DNA from: Campylobacterota bacterium
GTDB lineage: Bacteria > Campylobacterota > Campylobacteria > Campylobacterales > SZUA-545
DNA: 7,181 nucleotides
NCBI GenBank assembly: GCA_003561815.1
Contig: PWVP01000101.1
Span: 1 to 7,181, forward strand
Reading direction: 5' to 3'
The position numbers and the translations under genes are program-made. The notes under the pieces were generated by a model, which was not told where the DNA came from, ran no database searches, and worked only from the letters and a program-made list of their open reading frames with translations. Of this stretch, positions 1 through 6,214 are shown in pieces (position 1 is the first letter of the stretch; each line of letters starts with the position of its first letter).

Positions 1-72
1 GATGACGCCCTGCGCTACGCCGCCAGCCCCGATGAGGTTAAAAAAGCGCTCGGTGTCGGCAGCCGTTTCTAG
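1..72 (+). CDS. C-terminal end of an unidentified protein (partial)
   Basis: The first 72 bases read without interruption as DDALRYAASPDEVKKALGVG followed by SRF and a TAG stop at 70-72, so this is the last 23 codons of a plus-strand gene whose start lies outside the window. The tail is hydrophilic and looks helical, with no membrane segment or recognisable motif. The codon choice (GCC, CTG, CGC, AGC) matches the neighbouring genes, which supports it being real coding sequence. The stop codon overlaps by two bases, within the palindrome CTAG, the stop of the convergent minus-strand gene. I do not recognise the family from so short a fragment. Confidence 0.6.
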   Translation, partial: DDALRYAASPDEVKKALGVGSRF

Positions 73-392
73 TCGGTCACCTGACAGTTGGCCGCACGGA
101 CGATCACATCCTCACGGATAAAGTGATCGCCGCCGTGCAGCCGCCACCCCTTCTCTTCGCTCACGCGGTAGTGCTGCCCTGCCTGCTCGCACGCGAGCAC
201 TTTTCCCTCTTTAAACTCTTCGACGATCGTGCTATCCTGCCCCTTCTCAAAGGCAAACATCAGCCCCCCGATCACCAGTAGCACCAGCGCAAACGAGAAG
301 AGCGATCGCGAGATGGGCTTGTAGTCCTTCGTGGTGAGAAACCCCCCCATCATCGCCAGCATCGCCAGAAAAAAGAGCAGACCAACCGTCAT
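69..392 (-). CDS. Small two-helix membrane protein with a two-cysteine C-terminal domain
   Basis: This 107-residue protein has hydrophobic helices at about residues 2-20 and 29-48, joined by a short basic loop (TKDYKPISRS), and then a polar domain of about 58 residues. By the positive-inside rule the loop should be cytoplasmic and both termini periplasmic. The tail has exactly two cysteines, C68 and C103, which could form a disulfide in the periplasm. ATG at 392 is preceded by AAAAAGGA with seven bases of spacing, a strong ribosome binding site. It starts 25 bases after the upstream minus-strand frame ends, so it is probably the last gene of the same transcript. I do not recognise a named family; it could be an accessory of the secretion-like genes upstream or an unrelated passenger. 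Confidence 0.75.
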   Translation of the reverse strand: MTVGLLFFLAMLAMMGGFLTTKDYKPISRSLFSFALVLLVIGGLMFAFEKGQDSTIVEEFKEGKVLACEQAGQHYRVSEEKGWRLHGGDHFIREDVIVRAANCQVTD

Positions 393-417
393 CTAAAAAT
401 CCTTTTTGGGGCGAAGG

Positions 418-1110
418 TTACTCTCTTGTGCCTTTGAAAACACCCTGAAGAGAAGCATGATCAACTGTAAAGGTACCGCCGACCGCTTGCGCGTCGCTTC
501 CGTAGAAGCGCCCCTGCATCTCTCCAGCAGCGTCACCATCTTGCAGCAAATTGACACCACTAAAAGAGCTGCCTGAGAACCCGCCATCAATAACAAAGTT
601 CCAGTTTTGGTCCTCATGAACTTCATGTGCTGTTGTAAAACCCATTGACCCCGACACATCACCACTGCTGAAGTTAAATGTGATCGCTAACTGGTTATCC
701 TCGTCAAGCAAGATATCGCCCACCAGGTCGCCACCACCGCCCATCACCTGTCCGTGGTAGGTGTGGCTTCCCGCACCGGGTGCGAGCACGGTGTCGATAT
801 GCTCTGCAGCCGCCTCAGCCTCGCGACCGGCTGCCCACAACCCACCGGTCGCATAAAACCCGTCATCATGCTCCCAGTAGCCCCAGCTGACATGGTCGTT
901 GAGCTCACCCACGGGTGCCGCCATCAGATAGCCGATCGCGCCACTATCACTATCATGATGGGCTACGCCAAACATATTGTCGCCAATATAAGCCGCCGTA
1001 TCTTGCTCGCTGCTTCCCGATATCGTCTCACCAAAGAGAGTGGCCTCAATTTCGACATTATCGCGATCGATCGTCATCTCAAGCTCTGTCGTCGTGTCAT
1101 CATAATCCAA
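418..1110 (-). CDS. TbpB-like beta-barrel domain, in frame behind the FecR gene's TGA stop
   Basis: The frame contains 230 residues if counted from TTG at 1110, but it is in the same reading frame as the FecR-domain gene and is separated from it only by TGA (1126-1128) and five sense codons. It is rich in Gly, Asp and alternating strand-like segments. It ends with FYGSDAQAVGGTF (residues 202-214) and GVFKGTRE, the closing signature of TbpB-like lipoprotein barrels. SWGYW (75-79) and a THxYHGxV-like strand (115-122) fit the same fold. It has no signal peptide, so translated alone it would stay in the cytoplasm, which is unexpected for this fold. There is no convincing ribosome binding site for TTG 1110; AAGGGG lies about 18 bases upstream. 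I infer that it is the C-terminal domain of the preceding protein, cut off by a nonsense codon or reached by readthrough. Reinitiation is the alternative. GC content is low over 541-720 (about 45% by hand count). Confidence 0.7.
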   Translation of the reverse strand: MDYDDTTTELEMTIDRDNVEIEATLFGETISGSSEQDTAAYIGDNMFGVAHHDSDSGAIGYLMAAPVGELNDHVSWGYWEHDDGFYATGGLWAAGREAEAAAEHIDTVLAPGAGSHTYHGQVMGGGGDLVGDILLDEDNQLAITFNFSSGDVSGSMGFTTAHEVHEDQNWNFVIDGGFSGSSFSGVNLLQDGDAAGEMQGRFYGSDAQAVGGTFTVDHASLQGVFKGTRE

Positions 1111-1125
1111 GACGGATTTAATAGC

Positions 1126-2796
1126 TCACCCCTTGAGCTCAGATGTGCCACTGCCGTCTGCCTCGCCGCTAAGCCCCTCTATGACGCTGCCGTATCCCGC
1201 GCCCGCGAAATGGTTATATATCTCATAGCCGTCATGGGCTTTTCCATAGATGCCAAACCCCTGCGCCTGGCTGCCATAGAGCGCGCCGTCAAAGCGGCCA
1301 TGGAATGTATCATCCTCCTCCACGGTGTAGTCGGTCAGCTCGAAGCTAACCGCCCCATCCTCGCCGAAGATCAAATGGCCCAGCGAGATCCCATCGGGGT
1401 GAATCAGCATCACATTGTGGTTGGCAGTATTGGCCGCTAGCAGCGGGACATGGACGCGATCGTACTCATCTGGGAGAATCACATCGATATTGCCCACATA
1501 CTCATGGTAAATCGAGTGGTCCAGATTCTCGGGCACATCCATATCCATCAGCGCCAACATATCCCAGGTCAGGACACGGTTCGCCTCAAGCCACTCCTCG
1601 CGGGTTTTGACCCCCTCATAGGCAAAAAAGAGCTCCCCCTCCAGCGTCTCGATAGTCGCATGGGTCTGCGGGCCCCCTTCGGTGCTCAGCCAGGTCTGAT
1701 GGTGCAAGTTGATCACAAACTCACTCTTCTGATCCGAGGCGCGCATCACCATCATAAAGTTCCCCTCTTGCGGGTCGCCCTGGCCAGCGGTGCCCGTGAG
1801 GCAGAAACCACCATAGGGCAAATCCACCTCATGCTCTATATAGGTCTCATGCTCTTCAGGATGGGCAGGCAATGCCAGATCGGCACCGTCATGGGACTCA
1901 AACTTGGGCTCGTACAGATAGTGGCAGTAGCCATCATCGCAGCTCAGTCGCCCCTGCATCACCCAGCCCCCATCACGAATCAGGGGAGAGTCATCCTCGC
2001 AGGGTGGGGGCAGTACCAACTCATCAGCACTCTGTTCACTGAGTAGCTGCCCTAGCTGCTGGGCCAGCTGCTCTTGGGTGCTCTCATCAGAAAGCACGGT
2101 CGCCGCCAGCTCAGGCGCGCTCTCCTGCTCCATCTGGGCAGCCTCCTCTTCACTCACCTCCTGGGCGGTCTCTTGTGTCGCCTCCTCCTCGGCGGCCGCC
2201 TCCTCTTCGGGCTCTGCCTCCTCCTCGGGCTCAAGCGCCTCAAGCGCCAGTGCGCGCGGGCGGCTAGGGGGTTGGCCGGGGGCGATGGTGGTCATCTGAC
2301 CGGCACGCAGCAGCACCTCGGTGCCATCCTCACCACGCACACTCACCACACCACGGGTACAGCCAATCACCTCCGTCTCACCCAGTGCCCCCTGAAAGTG
2401 GGTACCGCGAATCCCGATGGTGGCGGTTTTTGTCTGCATGGTGAAGTTATCCGGCGCGATACGCGAAACCTGCCCGGTGATGGCACGGAAAGTGCCCTGA
2501 CTGGAGCGCAGCTTCACCTGCGGGTTGGCCGCCTGCTCGTGGTAGAGAAACTCCTCGATCGCCAGATCGCTATCCGGGCCCAAAGTAATCGTGGTCTCAT
2601 CGCCCAAGATCAGCTGCAGACGGCTGCGCGCTTGGGTGAGCACCCGATCCGCCTCCTCAAGCGTCATGCCCACTTGCGCCGCAAGCTGACGATCGCCCCG
2701 CTCGATCACCGCCTGACCACTCAGCGCCGAGATCTGACCCACCGCTGCAAACGCCCCTATACAGAGCCCTATCAATACCAGAAAAAGTACACGCAT
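1126..2796 (-). CDS. Secreted FecR-domain protein with acidic linker and TbpB-like C-terminal region; probable cargo of the adjacent translocator
   Basis: The 556-residue product starts with a signal peptide (MRVLFLVLIGLCIGAFA), probably cut after AFA or AFAA. The one cysteine in it is preceded by Leu, so it is a poor lipobox. A FecR-type domain follows at about residues 20-172; its hallmark is TATIGIRGTHF (124-134). An acidic low-complexity linker covers about 186-260. The rest (about 261-556) has four cysteines (266, 286, 291, 331), possibly two disulfides, and a TbpB-like strand motif, GALYGSQAQGFGIYG (504-518). Typical FecR proteins are inner-membrane anti-sigma regulators; this one has no transmembrane anchor and no sigma factor nearby, so a surface or extracellular role is more likely. 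ATG 2796 is chosen over GTG 2802 because AAAGGA then sits seven bases upstream. The gene begins 11 bases after the TPR/barrel gene. It ends at TGA 1126-1128 with the same frame open beyond. Confidence 0.85.
   Translation of the reverse strand: MRVLFLVLIGLCIGAFAAVGQISALSGQAVIERGDRQLAAQVGMTLEEADRVLTQARSRLQLILGDETTITLGPDSDLAIEEFLYHEQAANPQVKLRSSQGTFRAITGQVSRIAPDNFTMQTKTATIGIRGTHFQGALGETEVIGCTRGVVSVRGEDGTEVLLRAGQMTTIAPGQPPSRPRALALEALEPEEEAEPEEEAAAEEEATQETAQEVSEEEAAQMEQESAPELAATVLSDESTQEQLAQQLGQLLSEQSADELVLPPPCEDDSPLIRDGGWVMQGRLSCDDGYCHYLYEPKFESHDGADLALPAHPEEHETYIEHEVDLPYGGFCLTGTAGQGDPQEGNFMMVMRASDQKSEFVINLHHQTWLSTEGGPQTHATIETLEGELFFAYEGVKTREEWLEANRVLTWDMLALMDMDVPENLDHSIYHEYVGNIDVILPDEYDRVHVPLLAANTANHNVMLIHPDGISLGHLIFGEDGAVSFELTDYTVEEDDTFHGRFDGALYGSQAQGFGIYGKAHDGYEIYNHFAGAGYGSVIEGLSGEADGSGTSELKG
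2017..2241 (-). repeat. Acidic Glu/Ala/Gln low-complexity linker in the FecR-domain protein
   Basis: These bases encode about 75 residues rich in Glu, Ala and Gln. The core is EPEEEAEPEEEAAAEEE, read from runs of GAG/GAA codons (seen on the plus strand as repeated CCTCCTC). It joins the FecR domain to the cysteine-bearing C-terminal region and is likely disordered or helical. The slippage-prone codon runs could let its length vary between strains. Confidence 0.75.
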
Positions 2797-2803
2797 CGCC
2801 ACT

Positions 2804-2809
2804 TCCTTT
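2804..2809 (-). promoter_or_regulatory. Ribosome binding site that sets the FecR-gene start at 2796
   Basis: On the minus strand AAAGGA lies seven bases before ATG 2796 but only one base before GTG 2802, so the ATG is the better start. The site overlaps the TAA stop (2808-2810) of the upstream TPR/barrel gene, which suggests the two genes are translationally linked. Confidence 0.7.
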
Positions 2810-4124
2810 AAAAAGTGTAGAGCAGGTTGATGCCGATCACCTGCTTATCGTAGTCGTAGTAGTCGTCGTTTGAGTCGTTGTGCGTCATGTTGAGCGCACC
2901 CTGCAGATAGAGCTGCTCCTCGAGTGCCCATGTGAGGGTGGCGCCCACGCCCATAGTGGTGTCGGTGCGCTCATGAAAGCGAAGATCATCGCTCACTTTG
3001 GGCGGCTTATCCGGATAGCGGCTCTGACGCAGACTCAGGGCGATATTGCCATTTAGAGTGGGGCTAAGCCGCATAAAGTACCCACCCCGCACGAAGAGGG
3101 TGTCGGTTGAGACATCGCGGAGGTTGCCCCCCTCTTTACGGGTGCGGCTGATGCCGCCGGAGAGATTGATCGCGCCGCTGCCCTCGGCCACCGTCTGCTG
3201 GTAGTGGGCGCTCAGGTGGTGCTGCGTGGCGTCACGATCGCTGTTTTCGCTGATCTCGTTTTGGCGCTTTTGGTAGCGGTAGGTGATGCCCGCCATCTGT
3301 CCGGCGGCTATCATCTTCTCAGCACGCACCGAGAGACCCGGCGTGAGCATGTAGCTCTCGCCGCCGTAGTGGAGATAATCCAGCTGCAAAGGTGTGCTTA
3401 AAGACCAGCCGTTTAGCCGCCACTGCGGGCCGCTTCTAAGGGAGAGAAACCGCACATCGACATCATCGACATCGGTGTAGCTCTGCAGATGCAGCTGCGC
3501 CCCGCTCTGCCAGCGCAGCGCCCCACCGCTAGCGGAGGTGTAACGGTGATTAAGACCGGCACCAAGCAGATAGGAGGCGCTGGACTCTTCTTGGGTGGTT
3601 TGCTTATAAGGAAAGATACCTTCGTACACCCCTTCAAATGTGCCGTCACTGCTGTTGCGCACATTGGTGTCATACTGCACGCCCGCCATCACCGATCCGC
3701 TTACAAAGTGTCTGCGCGTCTGCTGATCGATATGGGCGAGATAGCGCTCGATATTGGCGCGCACCCTGGGCGGCAGCGGGCTTTGGAGCGCCCGCTCAAA
3801 CTGCGCGCGCGCCTGCGGATACATCTGCAGCGCGAAGTAGCTGCGCCCCAGCTCCAGCCGCGCACGCAGGTTGGTCGGCTGCGCGATCAGCACCCGCTCG
3901 AAGGCGGCCACCGCCTCATCATAACGCTGCGTCTCGTAGGCCGATCGGCCCAGATAGAAACTCACTGTCACATCGGCCATATTTTCACGAAAGAGGCGTT
4001 CATAGGCGTGATAAGCCGCCTCATAGTCCCGATCGGCGTACGCCTGCTCGGCCATCTGCGCTCCGCTGAGCGTACCTGCCCCTATCCAGACCGCCCACGC
4101 GACCATCAAAAACCATCGAGTCAT
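2808..4124 (-). CDS. TPR plus beta-barrel outer membrane protein, Slam/DUF560-like translocator (type XI secretion)
   Basis: The 438-residue product has an N-terminal signal peptide (about 1-22, ending LSGA). About three TPR-like helical pairs follow (about 24-120), for example LGRSAYETQRYDEAVAAFE at 58-76. The C-terminal 300 residues (about 138-438) alternate polar and apolar residues like an outer membrane barrel. The barrel begins SVMAGVQYDTNVRNS (144-158), resembling the YDSNVN motif of DUF560 proteins. It ends YDYDKQVIGINLLYTF with a terminal Phe, as BAM-assembled barrels do. A periplasmic TPR domain followed by such a barrel is the layout of Slam, NilB and HsmA, which move TbpB-barrel proteins to the surface or medium. 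The next gene downstream encodes a protein with TbpB-like motifs, which supports that role. ATG 4124 is preceded by AGAAGGGG. A generic TPR/porin-like protein remains possible. Confidence 0.8.
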   Translation of the reverse strand: MTRWFLMVAWAVWIGAGTLSGAQMAEQAYADRDYEAAYHAYERLFRENMADVTVSFYLGRSAYETQRYDEAVAAFERVLIAQPTNLRARLELGRSYFALQMYPQARAQFERALQSPLPPRVRANIERYLAHIDQQTRRHFVSGSVMAGVQYDTNVRNSSDGTFEGVYEGIFPYKQTTQEESSASYLLGAGLNHRYTSASGGALRWQSGAQLHLQSYTDVDDVDVRFLSLRSGPQWRLNGWSLSTPLQLDYLHYGGESYMLTPGLSVRAEKMIAAGQMAGITYRYQKRQNEISENSDRDATQHHLSAHYQQTVAEGSGAINLSGGISRTRKEGGNLRDVSTDTLFVRGGYFMRLSPTLNGNIALSLRQSRYPDKPPKVSDDLRFHERTDTTMGVGATLTWALEEQLYLQGALNMTHNDSNDDYYDYDKQVIGINLLYTF

Positions 4125-4167
4125 CTAGACCCCTTCTTGGTAGCTTCCCCTACCTCGATTCTGGATC

Positions 4168-4197
4168 CAGTCGGCTTTGGAGCGACTGAGGTTTTTT
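4168..4197 (+). terminator. Inverted repeat followed by six T residues, between hisZ and the TPR/barrel gene
   Basis: On the plus strand CAGTC (4168-4172) pairs with GACTG (4184-4188), and inside it GCT pairs with AGC around a TTGG loop, with one bulged G. AGG and then TTTTTT follow. This has the form of an intrinsic terminator, but the T-run faces the plus strand, where no gene ends. It might stop antisense transcripts from entering hisZ, or be chance. In the minus direction, where hisZ ends, there is no T-run after the stem, so the minus-strand genes could be co-transcribed. Confidence 0.3.
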
Positions 4198-4199
4198 GA

Positions 4200-5027
4200 T
4201 TAGTCTAAAAGGGCGTCGGTATAGAGGGCAAAGCCACTGGCGCGCCCCTCGCCGCTTTCGTAGTCACCGCCCATCGCCAGCAGGTCGTTACCACGGATAA
4301 AGCGGAAATAGAGACCATCGTAGTAGCTCATCTGACCGTAGTAGAGTGGCGAGAGGGCCACCCGGGGCCAGTTGGCCGCCTGCGCCACCTCCCCCATTTT
4401 GGCCAGCGGCGCGTGCAGGCTCTGGGGCACCTTCTTAATCACCGCGGGCAGATCCGCCGGATCGCTTAAGCGCGCCAGTGGCGCGACCCACGGCTCTTTA
4501 GACTCCAGCAGGTGATGAAGCTGATTGCCCAAAAGCGCCTCGATCGGCTTGCCTATAAGGCGAGCCACCTCCTCACAGACGGTGATGCTGCCCACCTGCA
4601 GTGTCGCCTCAATCTCCAGCGCTTTGAGCAGTCTGGCCGCCAGCGCCGTCATTTGGGGCAGGCTCTCGCCATCAATCGACTCCGCGCCGATCTGATGGGT
4701 TTCGCGGGTGGGATAGTGCAGCACCGGCTGGATATAGAACCATTTGCGCTGCGCGGTCGCTCGGCCCAGCCGCTTGAGAATCAGCCGCACCACCTCCAGC
4801 GAACTATCGGCCCGAAGCGAAACGGCGTGGTTGGACTCATCACCGAAACGGATCACCTGCCGATCGCGCAGATCGCCCTGATGGTATGAAAAGATCGGAG
4901 TGAGTATCTCCTCAAATCCTGCCCCGCTTAAAAGCTCCGCCGCGCGGTTTTCCAGTGCTCGCTTCTGGCGCGCCCGATCGCCGAAATAGAGCTTGCTCCC
5001 TTTAGGAATCTCATACTCGCCGATCAT
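4200..5027 (-). CDS. hisZ: ATP phosphoribosyltransferase regulatory subunit HisZ (HisRS-like)
   Basis: HisZ is a catalytically inactive paralogue of histidyl-tRNA synthetase. It binds short-form HisG and activates the first step of histidine biosynthesis in the cytoplasm. The 275 residues show the class II synthetase core. ILTPIFSY (41-48) corresponds to motif 1. SLRADSSLEVVRLI (70-83) leads to the motif 2 region, RKWFYIQPVLHYP (94-106) and THQIGAE (110-116). YYDGLYFRF (235-243) and LAMGGDYESGEGRASGFALY (250-269) correspond to the C-terminal HisRS-like strands and motif 3. It lacks the anticodon-binding domain, as expected, and is shorter than the roughly 390-residue proteobacterial form, which fits a Campylobacterota-type HisZ. 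The start ATG (5025-5027) overlaps the aminotransferase TGA (5024-5026) as ATGA, with AAAGGA five bases upstream, so translation is coupled. hisG is not in the window. Confidence 0.85.
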   Translation of the reverse strand: MIGEYEIPKGSKLYFGDRARQKRALENRAAELLSGAGFEEILTPIFSYHQGDLRDRQVIRFGDESNHAVSLRADSSLEVVRLILKRLGRATAQRKWFYIQPVLHYPTRETHQIGAESIDGESLPQMTALAARLLKALEIEATLQVGSITVCEEVARLIGKPIEALLGNQLHHLLESKEPWVAPLARLSDPADLPAVIKKVPQSLHAPLAKMGEVAQAANWPRVALSPLYYGQMSYYDGLYFRFIRGNDLLAMGGDYESGEGRASGFALYTDALLD

Positions 5028-6139
5028 TGCGATCCTTTATAGTAGTCTCTGCTAAAGCACGCGATGGCAGTGCCGTCGTAGTCGCGCTCACCCGCTGCAT
5101 CCAGCGCCAGCTCCAGCGCGTTGAGGCTCCAGCCCATCTGTGCTGGTGTGATGAGTCCCATATTGTTCAGCCGCAAAAGCGAAGTTTTAAGCGCCTCCTG
5201 CCCGCCCGCGGCATTGACCCCCGCCTCGGTTTTCATCCATTTGCGAAACTGCGACGCTTTAGGGTGATAGAGGCTCACCATCGCCAGTGCGGGCGTCTGG
5301 GGGTAGACATCCAACCCGATGGCCCGCACCGCCGCCAGTGCCGCTCCGTGGCGTCTGAGCGTCTGGCTAAAGAGCACCTCGCGCCCCATCTGCTCGATAT
5401 GGCCCAGCATCGCATCCAGCCCGATAATCAGGGTGGTCGCCGCTGTCCAGGCGGTGGTGTTTTTGCGCTGGTTTTTCAGCTCGGTGGCGAGATTGAAATA
5501 GAACCCCACGCCGCTTTGCTCCTCTAAAAAGGCCGCCGCATCGGCGCTCAAGCCCAGCATCGCCAGTCCCGGCGGGAGCATCAGCGCCTTCTGGCTACCG
5601 GTAATCAACACATCGATCCCTGCGACTTTCAGCGGCTCCACCCCCACAGCGGTGATGCCATCGGCTACGACGAAGATATCGGGCCGGGCCGCTTTGGCCG
5701 CGGCGGCGATCGCCTCTACCGGATGGCGCAGACCGCCGGAGGATTCACACACCTGCACAAAGATCGCATCGATTTCGGGGTGCTTAGCCAGTGTGTCGGC
5801 CACATCCTCGACGCTGGCGGGTGTGTGCCACGGGTAGCGAAGCTCGATGGGCTCTTTGCCGTAAGCAGCCGCGATCTGGCCGAAGCGCTCGCCAAACTTC
5901 CCGGCGTTAATCACCAGTGCGCGCTTTTTACAAAAGTGCGTGACTGCCGCCTCCATCGCCCCGCTGCCACTACTGGCCAAAAAGAGCACCTCGGGCATCT
6001 GCATAAAGTCACTGAGCCGTTTTCGAGCACGCTCGAAGATCGCCTCAAACTCCGGTGTGCGGTGGTGCAGACTCTCGCCAGCCATCGCCAGACGGACAAA
6101 CTCAGGAACCGGGGTGGGTCCAGGGGTCATTAGCAGCAT
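5024..6139 (-). CDS. Class V PLP-dependent aminotransferase (alanine-glyoxylate / serine-pyruvate type)
   Basis: This cytoplasmic fold-type I PLP enzyme transfers amino groups between small amino acids and 2-oxo acids; the exact substrates cannot be read from sequence. The 371 residues start MLLMTPGPTPVPEFVR, typical of the SPT/AGT group. SSGSGAMEAA (56-65) binds the cofactor phosphate, D160 in VADGITAVG contacts the PLP ring, and K184 in ITGSQKALMLPPGLA forms the Schiff base. R323 in LLRLNNMG matches the substrate-carboxylate arginine. The frame is open further upstream to 6289, but ATG 6139 is chosen because it begins at the conserved N-terminus and has AGAGGA five bases before it; the upstream extension lies in the divergent promoter and the HAD gene. 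It is coupled to hisZ by ATGA overlap. Phosphoserine or aspartate aminotransferase activity is also possible within this family. Confidence 0.85.
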   Translation of the reverse strand: MLLMTPGPTPVPEFVRLAMAGESLHHRTPEFEAIFERARKRLSDFMQMPEVLFLASSGSGAMEAAVTHFCKKRALVINAGKFGERFGQIAAAYGKEPIELRYPWHTPASVEDVADTLAKHPEIDAIFVQVCESSGGLRHPVEAIAAAAKAARPDIFVVADGITAVGVEPLKVAGIDVLITGSQKALMLPPGLAMLGLSADAAAFLEEQSGVGFYFNLATELKNQRKNTTAWTAATTLIIGLDAMLGHIEQMGREVLFSQTLRRHGAALAAVRAIGLDVYPQTPALAMVSLYHPKASQFRKWMKTEAGVNAAGGQEALKTSLLRLNNMGLITPAQMGWSLNALELALDAAGERDYDGTAIACFSRDYYKGSQ

Positions 6140-6168
6140 GGTTTTCCTCTTATGCCTGAAGTTGGCGA

Positions 6169-6177
6169 ATTGTATCA
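6169..6177 (-). promoter_or_regulatory. Extended -10 promoter element for the aminotransferase-hisZ operon
   Basis: The minus strand reads TGATACAAT, an extended -10 (TGn plus TACAAT, five of six consensus bases). It lies about 30 bases upstream of ATG 6139, which leaves room for a short leader containing the AGAGGA ribosome binding site. No good -35 is seen at 17 bp spacing; Campylobacterota housekeeping promoters usually lack a conserved one. The assignment rests on motif and position only. Confidence 0.5.
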
Positions 6178-6198
6178 AAGCCGCGCTAATGGGGCTTG

Positions 6199-6207
6199 TG
6201 CTAAATT
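6199..6207 (+). promoter_or_regulatory. Possible extended -10 for the HAD phosphatase gene, consistent with a leaderless start
   Basis: TGCTAAATT fits TGn plus a four-of-six -10 hexamer. A start site about seven bases downstream would fall at or next to ATG 6215. That would make a leaderless or near-leaderless message, which fits the absence of a ribosome binding site before this ATG. It diverges from the aminotransferase promoter 22 bases away. Confidence 0.3.
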
Positions 6208-6214
6208 GCCGCCT

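Noticed and set aside
1104..1128. TGA followed by a small hairpin (AATCC-GTCTT-GGATT) as a selenocysteine insertion site
   Set aside because: The stem is only five base pairs, the position is a domain linker with no redox context, and no selenocysteine machinery is visible. An ordinary stop or nonsense mutation is simpler.
1126..1128. Reassignment of TGA to a sense codon in this organism
   Set aside because: TGA is used as a true stop for the aminotransferase (5024-5026, overlapping the hisZ start), and all other frames end at sensible lengths under the standard code.
754..1440. A 228-codon open frame on the plus strand opposite the FecR and TbpB-like frames
   Set aside because: The translation is compositionally odd, with no motif and no ribosome binding site, and it is antisense to frames with clear domains on the minus strand. 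It is a codon-usage shadow.
1126..2796. FecR protein as an anti-sigma regulator of iron uptake
   Set aside because: There is a cleavable signal peptide instead of a membrane anchor, and no ECF sigma factor or TonB-dependent receptor gene lies in the window.
2074..2811. A 245-codon open frame on the plus strand rich in Leu, Arg and His
   Set aside because: It mirrors the acidic linker and FecR domain on the other strand; its low-complexity Leu/Gly run is the complement of the Glu/Ala codons.
3489..4199. A 236-codon open frame on the plus strand opposite the TPR region
   Set aside because: It is antisense to the well-supported signal peptide, TPR and barrel protein and has no recognisable features.
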